Part shown: one piece after another, positions 42,311 to 48,365 of the stretch
Layout of the letters: every line of letters begins with the position of its first letter
How positions within the stretch are numbered: the stretch's first letter is position 1
Source: Microvirga subterranea
Lineage (GTDB): Bacteria > Pseudomonadota > Alphaproteobacteria > Rhizobiales > Beijerinckiaceae
Assembly (NCBI RefSeq): GCF_003350535.1
Contig: NZ_QQBB01000017.1
Location: 1-48,365 of the forward strand
Direction of reading: 5' to 3'
Length of the DNA: 48,365 nt
Translations under genes and position numbers: made by a program
Notes under the pieces: model-generated
What the model saw: only the letters and a program-made list of their open reading frames with translations
Told to the model about the DNA's origin: nothing
The model's database searches: none

Positions 42311-43882
42311 TCAGTTCGAAACCTGCACTTCCCAGGCGCGCGGCTTGGAGAGGACCGACGCGGTGTAGCCCTGGACGTTCTTGCGGTAGGCACTCGCCTC
42401 GACGCCGTTGTACAGCATCACAAATGGAACCTCGGCCAGGAAGCGGCGATGAAGCTCGTCGAAGATCTTCTGGCGCTCCCCCTGGCCCGGGGTAATCATG
42501 GACTTCTCCAGCAGAGCCTGAGCCTCGGGACTGTCCCAGACCTTGCGCGGCTGCTTGTCCTTCGGTCCCATGACCGACTCGTAGCTCAGCGACGGATCTA
42601 GACGGGCCGAATACGGGAACGCCATCATCTGGTAGTTGCCCTTAGTGTAGCGGTCAAGCTGGGTGCCCCATTCCAGCACCTCCAGATTGGCGTTGACGCC
42701 GGCCGCCTGGAGCATTGCCTGAATGATAACGGAGGACGCGAACGTCTGCGGATAGCGCTTGTTGGTGAGGATCACGACCGGCTCACCCTTGTAGCCGGCC
42801 TCCTGGAGCAGCTTCTTCGCCATCTCGGGGTCATGCTTGTAACCCTGGTCATGCGCCGCCGTGTGGTATGACGAGCTCAGAGGCACGATGGAGTTGTTGT
42901 GCTTCGCCAGCCCCTCGGTGACCGCCTCGGCAATCTGCGGAGTATCGAGCGCCGCGGCGATGGCCTGACGCATCTTCACGTTGGAGAGCAGTGGGTCGCG
43001 CGTCTGCATTAGCAATGTGCTCAGACCCATGTTCTGCGCGATCGACAGGCCCAGATTCGCGTTAGCCTTGATCTCCTTCACGTCCGCATTGGCGACATCA
43101 GGAACAACGTCCACGTCTCCGCGCAGCAGCGCTGCCTTAGCAGCGGCACTGTCGGGGATCACGATGAACCGCACCTCGTCGATCAGCGGTCGCTTCGAGC
43201 CGGCGTAGCCGTCGGGCTTGCCGTTGCCGCGGTTGGCGTAGCCTTCGAACTTGGCGAGCTTGACGACCTCGCCTCGCCGCCACTCCATGAGCTTGAAGGG
43301 ACCCGTGCCGATTGGCTTATCCCAGCTTCCGTCGGGCTTCAGGGAGTCCTTGTGGATGATGCCAGTCATGGCGCAATCCGTGCGCGCCAGCGTAGCCAGA
43401 AAGAGCGCATCGGGTTTGGTCAGGCGAAACACGACTGTCTGCGCGTCGGGTGCCTCGATCGACTCGACCTGCGAACGGCCGCGGCCGTCGAAATCGGCAA
43501 GGCAACGCCATTCCGTCTTGGGATCTGTGTAGCGCTTCCAGCTCCAGATCACGTCCTCCGCCGTCAGATCCGCGCCGTTGTGGAATTTGATCCCCTTCCT
43601 GAGCTTGAAGACGTAGGATCGCCCATCCTCCGATACCGCGACGGATTCCGCGAGCAGAGGCTGAATGCTGGCATTCTCCCCATAGGCGACGAGGCCTTCG
43701 ACGGCGTGCAGAACGACAGCGTCCGTATTGTCGTCGCGGTTTACACCGGGATTCGTGCCGCGGATGTCGGCGTTAAGCGCAATGCGAAGAACGGATTGCT
43801 GTGCGAGTGCGGGCAGTGCGGATGCCGCGATTAGGACCGATACGCAGCCCGCGACAAGGAACGTAGCCTTCAGTTTCATCAT
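42311..43882 (-). CDS. ABC importer substrate-binding protein, family 5 (cluster II, second copy)
   Basis: A 523-aa periplasmic binding protein. Signal peptide VAGCVSVLIAASALPALAQ, mature start SVLRIALNADIRGTNPGVNR. Shared family blocks FKLRKGIKFHNGADLTAEDV and GTGPFKLMEWRRGEVVKLAK. GGGAGGA lies just upstream of the ATG at 43882. It follows the C45 hydrolase gene by 64 bases and is probably co-transcribed with it, apart from the permease operon. Confidence 0.92.
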   Translation of the reverse strand: MMKLKATFLVAGCVSVLIAASALPALAQQSVLRIALNADIRGTNPGVNRDDNTDAVVLHAVEGLVAYGENASIQPLLAESVAVSEDGRSYVFKLRKGIKFHNGADLTAEDVIWSWKRYTDPKTEWRCLADFDGRGRSQVESIEAPDAQTVVFRLTKPDALFLATLARTDCAMTGIIHKDSLKPDGSWDKPIGTGPFKLMEWRRGEVVKLAKFEGYANRGNGKPDGYAGSKRPLIDEVRFIVIPDSAAAKAALLRGDVDVVPDVANADVKEIKANANLGLSIAQNMGLSTLLMQTRDPLLSNVKMRQAIAAALDTPQIAEAVTEGLAKHNNSIVPLSSSYHTAAHDQGYKHDPEMAKKLLQEAGYKGEPVVILTNKRYPQTFASSVIIQAMLQAAGVNANLEVLEWGTQLDRYTKGNYQMMAFPYSARLDPSLSYESVMGPKDKQPRKVWDSPEAQALLEKSMITPGQGERQKIFDELHRRFLAEVPFVMLYNGVEASAYRKNVQGYTASVLSKPRAWEVQVSN

Positions 43883-43946
43883 AGTCCTCCCGACACTTAA
43901 TGGTTCCTGCTCTGGTCTTTTCTTGTCTGCAGCTGTTTGCCGCCGC

Positions 43947-45125
43947 TTAGACAGCCTTCACGATCGGCGTGGCCTGTGTCGACGCGGGAAAAGCGTGCAC
44001 GGTCGGCCGCTGCACCTCCATGTCGAGCTTGTATGTCGTGAAATCCCGATTGAGGGCTGGCAGCATCGCCACCTCCATGATGCCCAGCATCGGCTCCATC
44101 ACGATCATCGCCACCGTGGCGCTCAGATTGCTGCTCAGGTTCTTGCGCGGCGGACGGCAGACCGACCACGGGGTCTCGAAATCGTCGAACAGGGCGTTCT
44201 TCACGGTATCGCGCGTGATGCTGCCGAGATGCGGCTCGATCAGGGAGCGGACGCGAAGGTCGCGGTAGAGGCTGTCCGGTGTGTTGACGATGCCCGTGTC
44301 CTTCAGCTTCGAGAGGGCTACGGGGCTCTGGAAGTGGTTGGCATGGACGATGAGACCGCGCTCCGGCAGGACTTGGAAGGTCTCGTCGGGCGCGCACTCG
44401 AAGTCGATGGCGATGCCGTTGGCCTGGCTCACGATCATGTTGTTCGCAGCGGATTTCGGCGTCGCGTAGACCGCCTGCATAGAGACTGCGACCTGCTTCT
44501 GTTCCAGAACCTTGCGCCGGATCAGCGCCAGGGGGACGCCGAGGCGGCGATAGTCCCGGTCTGTCTCAAGGTAGTTCGCCGTGATGGCGATGCCTGCCGC
44601 ATTGAAACCTGAGCGGGCGAGAGCGCCAGCCTCCGTGAACGTCAGAATGTCCGGTCCGTCGTCCCGGCGGATCTTCAGCACGACCGCCGTTTCGGCGCAT
44701 TCAACCTTCCAGTCCCAGTTTTGGGCATGGATAAGACGCCTGTCCTTCGTGACCTCAGGCATCGCGACCACGCCGGTGCAGCCGTCAGGATCGTCGTCCG
44801 GGACGATGCGCTCGTCGGCGGGTCGCTGCGCGAGCTTCAGGATTTCGGTGCGTGCATTGAGGAGCACGACCGATTCGAAAGCCACGCCCGCGCCTTCTGC
44901 GATCCCGCGCATCTCCTCAAGATAGGTGGGGTCAAACCGGTCAATCGTGGGCTCGAACCGCCGAACCAGAGCCTTGATTCCTTCCGGCGTCAGGTCGTTT
45001 CGCCCAAGCTGATCGGAATAATGCTGAATTCCGAGGCGCACCCGGTCTGCCGCCTGCTCGCCATATTGGCGCCCGCGTTCGCGGGGAGAGCCGGATACTT
45101 CTATGAGCGGGCAGGACGGCGTCAT
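43947..45125 (-). CDS. C45-family N-terminal-nucleophile hydrolase (acyl-CoA:6-APA acyltransferase-like)
   Basis: A 392-aa proenzyme of the isopenicillin-N/6-APA acyltransferase family, which cleaves or forms linear amide bonds after self-cleavage before a Cys. The probable nucleophile is C116 in DPDGCTGVVAMPEVTKD, followed by RLIHAQNWDWKVECAETAVV as in the family. Other blocks: IEVSGSPRERGRQYGEQAAD at the N-terminus and ERGLIVHANHFQSPVA. No signal peptide, so it acts in the cytoplasm on imported amides. It shares an 84-base divergent promoter region with the double-wHTH GntR regulator. Confidence 0.85.
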   Translation of the reverse strand: MTPSCPLIEVSGSPRERGRQYGEQAADRVRLGIQHYSDQLGRNDLTPEGIKALVRRFEPTIDRFDPTYLEEMRGIAEGAGVAFESVVLLNARTEILKLAQRPADERIVPDDDPDGCTGVVAMPEVTKDRRLIHAQNWDWKVECAETAVVLKIRRDDGPDILTFTEAGALARSGFNAAGIAITANYLETDRDYRRLGVPLALIRRKVLEQKQVAVSMQAVYATPKSAANNMIVSQANGIAIDFECAPDETFQVLPERGLIVHANHFQSPVALSKLKDTGIVNTPDSLYRDLRVRSLIEPHLGSITRDTVKNALFDDFETPWSVCRPPRKNLSSNLSATVAMIVMEPMLGIMEVAMLPALNRDFTTYKLDMEVQRPTVHAFPASTQATPIVKAV

Positions 45126-45165
45126 CAGGGTGGCCTCTCAATGGGACTGGTGTTTTTGCCGGAAC

Positions 45166-45193
45166 TATTGTATTTCATCGCAACAGAATACAA
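45166..45193. promoter_or_regulatory. Candidate GntR operator in the C45/GntR divergent promoter
   Basis: TTGTATT (45168-45174) and AATACAA (45187-45193) form a perfect inverted repeat with a 12-base spacer. The left arm is part of TATTGTATTTC, which recurs at 46106-46116 before the aminotransferase gene. Position suits control of both divergent genes. Confidence 0.55.
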
Positions 45194-45209
45194 GCAAGAG
45201 GAATCTCGC

Positions 45210-46100
45210 GTGAACCAGCCGACCCGACTGCAGCAGGATCTGGCTGACCGTATCGTCCAGCTTGTTACTGAGGACGGCCTCGCCGTCGGGGATATCTTGA
45301 ACGAAAACAGCTTGGCACGCAGGCTCGAGGTATCCCGCACCCCTGTCCGGGGGGCACTGTTGCATCTAGAAGGCTTGGGGATCGTTGCCCGCCGGCCGAA
45401 TCGGGGCGTCGAACTGATTTCGATCCCGCGCCGGGAGAAGGTCACATCCGCGCCAGCAACCGATGAGGACGAAGAGTGGCTGGTCCGGATCGCTCGCGAC
45501 CATAGGAGCGGCGTTCTTCCGCAGGAGATCTCGGAGGTGCAAGTAATGCGCCGCTATGGGCTCAACCGGCCCATCGTACAGCGCGTGCTCTCACGCCTCG
45601 CGGAACTGGAGATGGTTGAGCGCAAGCCTGGCTACGGCTGGCGGTTCCTAGCGGGAACGCGTGATACGGCGACCCACGATGAAAGCTATCGCTTCCGTAT
45701 CATGGTCGAGCCGATGGGGATCCTGGAGCCGGGGTTCCGCCTGGAGCCCACCTGGATCGAGCAGATGCGCCGCCTCCACGAGGACACACTCGGCCGACCG
45801 TGGCTCGAATCATCCAGCGTCGCGTTCTTCGAGATGAACGCCGCCTTTCACGAGGGGCTTGCCGCAGCCTCCGGCAACCGGTTTGTGCACGCTGCCATCC
45901 GGCATCAGAACCAGCTGCGGCGGTTCTCCCAATACGACTGGAAGTTCGGTTTCGAGCGGGTCGTGGTGAACTGTCGCGAGCACCTGGAGATGCTGGACTA
46001 TCTGGCCCGCGACGAGAGAGAGATCGCTTCCCTGCTCATGCGCCGGCACCTGGAGCGGGCAAGCCATATCAGGTCCCGCAGCGGCCCTGATCCAGGCTAG
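45210..46100 (+). CDS. GntR-family regulator with two winged-helix domains
   Basis: A 296-aa regulator. The first wHTH, LQQDLADRIVQLVTEDGLAV with LARRLEVSRTPVRGALLHLE, is followed by a second, WLVRIARDHRSGVLPQEISE with RRYGLNRPIVQRVLSRLAEL. An FCD-type effector domain then contains FFEMNAAFHEGLAAASGNRF and REHLEMLDYLARDEREIASL. GTG 45210 has AGAGGA seven bases upstream; earlier in-frame sequence overlaps the C45 promoter. Divergent from the C45 gene and directly upstream of the aminotransferase. Tandem DNA-binding domains in one chain are unusual for GntR proteins. Confidence 0.82.
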   Translation: MNQPTRLQQDLADRIVQLVTEDGLAVGDILNENSLARRLEVSRTPVRGALLHLEGLGIVARRPNRGVELISIPRREKVTSAPATDEDEEWLVRIARDHRSGVLPQEISEVQVMRRYGLNRPIVQRVLSRLAELEMVERKPGYGWRFLAGTRDTATHDESYRFRIMVEPMGILEPGFRLEPTWIEQMRRLHEDTLGRPWLESSSVAFFEMNAAFHEGLAAASGNRFVHAAIRHQNQLRRFSQYDWKFGFERVVVNCREHLEMLDYLARDEREIASLLMRRHLERASHIRSRSGPDPG

Positions 46101-46105
46101 CAAGT

Positions 46106-46116
46106 TATTGTATTTC
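46106..46116 (+). promoter_or_regulatory. Second TATTGTATTTC motif, upstream of the aminotransferase
   Basis: The same 11 bases as at 45166-45176, here followed by GTGGCTATAAAA, 55-65 bases before the aminotransferase ATG. No perfect right arm is present. Shared motif suggests both promoters answer to the same GntR protein. Confidence 0.5.
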
Positions 46117-46170
46117 GTGGCTATAAAATCCACGCGACTTGCCCAAGTCAATTCCTGCCAGGAGCCTTCC

Positions 46171-47514
46171 ATGACTGCCTCGCCACAGACCAACCTCCAT
46201 CCGCGCGCCAACGACGTGGGCGACAGCTACTGGCTTCCCTTCACGGCCATGCGCCAGTTCCGGTCGAACCCGATGATGTTCGTCGGAGCCGAGGGCATGC
46301 ATTACTTGGCCGCCGACGGCCGACGGGTGCTGGATGCGATGGCCGGTCTCTGGTGCGTCAATGCCGGTCATGCACAGCCGCGCATCGTCGACGCTATTCG
46401 AGAGGCGGCCGGTCGTCTCGACTTCGTCTCCTCCTTCAAGATGAGCCATCCGGCGGCCTTCGAGCTGGCAGGTCGGCTTACCGGGATCGCTCCGGAAGGC
46501 TTCGATCACGTGTTCTTCACGAATTCCGGATCGGAGGCAGTCGATAGCGCACTCAAAATCGCGCGGGCCTACCACCGGGCCCGTGGCGAAAGCGGCCGCA
46601 CGAAGCTCATCGGTCGCGCGAAGGGCTATCACGGCATGGGGTTCGGCGGTCTCTCTGTCGGTGGCATTGGACGCCACAAGCGGGATTTCGGCCCTCTTCT
46701 CCCGGATGTGGCCCACCTCTCCCTGCCGTACGATCATCCGTCGATGGGATTTTCCCGGGGCCGTCCTGAGACAGGCGCACAGTACGCGGATGAGCTCCAG
46801 AGCCTCCTGCAGATCCATGATCCCGCTACGGTCGCCGCCGTGATCGTGGAGCCGGTGATCGGATCCGGCGGTGTCTATCCTCCGCCAGTGCAATATCTTG
46901 AGCGGCTGCGCGCCATCTGCAGTCGGCACGGCATTCTCCTAATCTTCGACGAGGTCATCACCGGCTTCGGCCGGCTCGGGCGGCCCTTCGCCGCCCAAGC
47001 ACTCAACGTCGCGCCGGATATCATTACCTGTGCCAAGGGAATGACCAACGGCGCCGTACCCATGGGTGGCGTCCTTCTGCGTGATTTCGTGTTCGAAGCC
47101 TTCATGGCCGGTCCGCCGGAAGCCATCGAACTCTTCCACGGTTACACGTATTCCGGACACCCCCTCGCCTGCGCCGCCGGCCTCGCGGCACTGGACGTAT
47201 ACGAAGAACTCGGTCTTTTCGAGCGGACCGCCGCCATCGCTCCCACATGGGAGGCTGCGCTGCACAGCCTGAGGGGCGAACCTCACGTCGTGGACATTCG
47301 CAATATCGGCCTGCTCGGCGTGGTCGAACTGTCGCCCCGCAGCGGCGAGCCGGGAGTCCGGGGAGGCCTTTGCGCGCAGAGCTGCTATGAGGACGGCGCC
47401 CTCGTGCGTGCCTCGGGTGACCTCATCGTATTATCTCCTCCCCTCATCATCGAAGAGGGACAGATCGAACAGGTGGCCGTCAGCGTTCGCTCCGCCCTGC
47501 GACAGATTGACTAG
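46171..47514 (+). CDS. Class III PLP aminotransferase (omega-amino acid:pyruvate type)
   Basis: A 447-aa fold-type-I transaminase. Typical blocks: SYWLPFTAMRQFRSNPMMFV, GLWCVNAGHAQPRIVDAI, FFTNSGSEAVDSALKIAR, FDEVITGFGRLGR with the PLP-nitrogen Asp260, and DIITCAKGMTNGAVPMGG with Schiff-base K289, then FHGYTYSGHPLACAAGLAAL. Closest in style to beta-alanine/omega-amine:pyruvate aminotransferases. ATG 46171 has CAGGAG eight bases upstream. In context it likely transfers the amino group of the amine freed by the C45 hydrolase. Confidence 0.92.
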   Translation: MTASPQTNLHPRANDVGDSYWLPFTAMRQFRSNPMMFVGAEGMHYLAADGRRVLDAMAGLWCVNAGHAQPRIVDAIREAAGRLDFVSSFKMSHPAAFELAGRLTGIAPEGFDHVFFTNSGSEAVDSALKIARAYHRARGESGRTKLIGRAKGYHGMGFGGLSVGGIGRHKRDFGPLLPDVAHLSLPYDHPSMGFSRGRPETGAQYADELQSLLQIHDPATVAAVIVEPVIGSGGVYPPPVQYLERLRAICSRHGILLIFDEVITGFGRLGRPFAAQALNVAPDIITCAKGMTNGAVPMGGVLLRDFVFEAFMAGPPEAIELFHGYTYSGHPLACAAGLAALDVYEELGLFERTAAIAPTWEAALHSLRGEPHVVDIRNIGLLGVVELSPRSGEPGVRGGLCAQSCYEDGALVRASGDLIVLSPPLIIEEGQIEQVAVSVRSALRQID

Positions 47515-48021
47515 CATCCGTAGGCCACCCGGCATAAGAACGATTCCTACGACCTCACAAGTGCCTCCCTTTCACGGCACATTCTATCGCCCGGAATGTC
47601 TGTTTGCGATCTGGTGGATTCCACTGTGAATCCTGTGCTCGGCCGAGTGGCATCCGGGCGGATGCTGAAGTCAGGTAACCGCGCAGGACTGAGCCGTAAT
47701 GCAGATGACCCTTAGCCCCGGTGCCGCTTCAGGTGGTCTCGCGGCCTGTCCTTTGCGGATCATTGCCACGCCCTCATTCAACAATGCAGATGCCCCACCC
47801 AGCCCTGCAGTGTTCCCGTACGCAAGCGGGCCTTTGGCTACCAATGGTACACTCACATTTGATACGAGCGGGATCCTGACACGTCCAAACCCCTCTTCCA
47901 TCGCGATCCCTGTTCCAGGTGGACAAACCGCTACTTGTCCGCCGTCAGCACTCATGAGACAGATTGGGTGAGTTGAGGAAGGGAGAGGTTCTGGTCCATC
48001 GTAGCCCATGAGGACGCGACG
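47515..48021. other. Intergenic region and left end of an IS3 element
   Basis: About 500 bases. A minus-strand frame (47671-48099) with segment GFGRVRIPLVSNVSVPLVAK is open but unrecognised and overlaps the IS leader, so it is not called. The left end of the terminal IS3 element probably lies near 47955 (TGAGACAGATTGGG), but no partner repeat is available to confirm it. Confidence 0.35.
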
Positions 48022-48365
48022 ATGAGACAGAAGCAGAGGCCGGCCAAAGGGCCGGCCGAGGCGGTGGTCAAGGAGATCCGCCGTGCCACCCGCAAGCATT
48101 ACTCCGCCGAGGAGAAGATCCGCATCGTGCTCGAGGGCTTGCGCGGCGAGGACAGCATTGCCGAACTCTGCCGCCGTGAAGGCATCCCGCCCAACGTGTA
48201 CTACCGCTGGTCCAAGGAGTTCCTGGAGGCGGGCAAAAAGCGCCTGGCCGGCGACACCGCCCGGGAGGCGACCTCAGACGAGGTCAGGGGCCTGCGTCGG
48301 GAGGCAGCCGCTCTCAAGGAGGTGGTGGCCGATCTCACCCTCGAGAACCGTCTGCTCAAAAAAAG
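48022..48365 (+). CDS. IS3-family transposase OrfA (cut by window end)
   Basis: The frame opens MRQKQRPAKGPAEAVVKEIR and contains the HTH KIRIVLEGLRGEDSIAELCR with GIPPNVYYRWSKEFLEAGKK, then the zipper RREAAALKEVVADLTLENRL and LKK. The window ends in CTCAAAAAAAG, an A7-G slippery run where IS3 elements shift -1 into orfB. A different IS3 lineage from the copies at 1-80 and 28.7 kb and from the IS2-group element. Confidence 0.85.
   Translation, partial: MRQKQRPAKGPAEAVVKEIRRATRKHYSAEEKIRIVLEGLRGEDSIAELCRREGIPPNVYYRWSKEFLEAGKKRLAGDTAREATSDEVRGLRREAAALKEVVADLTLENRLLKK

Noticed and set aside
47671..48099. 142-residue minus-strand frame near the right end
   Set aside because: It overlaps the leader and start of the terminal IS3 orfA and matches no family I recognise.

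Overview
The window looks like accessory DNA from an alphaproteobacterium of the Hyphomicrobiales (Rhizobiales), plausibly a Methylobacteriaceae/Microvirga-like or rhizobial relative. Evidence: high GC, a RepC-type replication protein with its antisense RNA, rhizobial-type peptide ABC importers, LysR/GntR catabolic regulators and dense IS3, IS66, IS6 and IS630 elements. The replicon type is uncertain: repC suggests a plasmid or chromid, while an intact tRNA-Lys suggests a chromosome or chromid. The genus is inference only.

Layout. 1-6.9 kb: tail of an IS3 element, a 100-bp array of 10-bp-phased GACA repeats in front of a tyrosine recombinase, then a stretch of damaged genes (a CYTH gene with a one-base frameshift, and an inositol-monophosphatase gene whose 3' end is replaced by the tail of a DUF3320 helicase). 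Intact genes here are a metallophosphoesterase, an SRAP (YedK/HMCES-like) abasic-site protein, two small orphans and a WGR-domain protein. 6.9-12.7 kb: an IS2-group IS3 element, a frameshifted IS66 element with a clear 8-bp target duplication, a solo repC with a ctRNA-like antisense RNA and a ribbon-helix-helix gene upstream, and an IS6 element. 12.7-15.2 kb: a repeat-rich RTX-type secreted protein and a small orphan.

15.4-26.6 kb is catabolic cluster I: a LysR regulator diverges from a probable single transcription unit of enoyl-CoA hydratase, acyl-CoA ligase, second enoyl-CoA hydratase, a five-gene peptide/opine-type ABC importer and an FAD amino-acid/amine oxidoreductase. Gene overlaps of 4-8 bases show tight coupling. 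The likely theme is uptake of an amine- or amino-acid-containing carboxylate, CoA activation and beta-oxidation-like breakdown.

26.6-35.5 kb is a gene graveyard and insertion hotspot: a decayed tRNA-Arg, an ABC-3C-type nuclease gene cut by an IS3 copy, a secreted orphan, an IS5-type remnant, an IS630-type transposase, small plasmid/phage-like genes with an XRE regulator, an intact tRNA-Lys, a 3' fragment of a tRNA-Arg, and fragments of a receiver domain and a methyltransferase.

35.5-47.5 kb is catabolic cluster II. A peptide-type importer (fused two-domain ATPase, two permeases, two paralogous binding proteins) is linked to an alpha/beta hydrolase, a C45 (acyl-CoA:6-APA acyltransferase-like) amide hydrolase and a class III aminotransferase. 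Two GntR-family regulators control it, one with two winged-helix domains. A shared TATTGTATTTC motif lies in front of the C45/GntR pair and in front of the aminotransferase. The simplest reading is import of an amide, hydrolysis by the C45 enzyme and transamination of the freed amine. The window ends inside another IS3 orfA at its frameshift heptamer.
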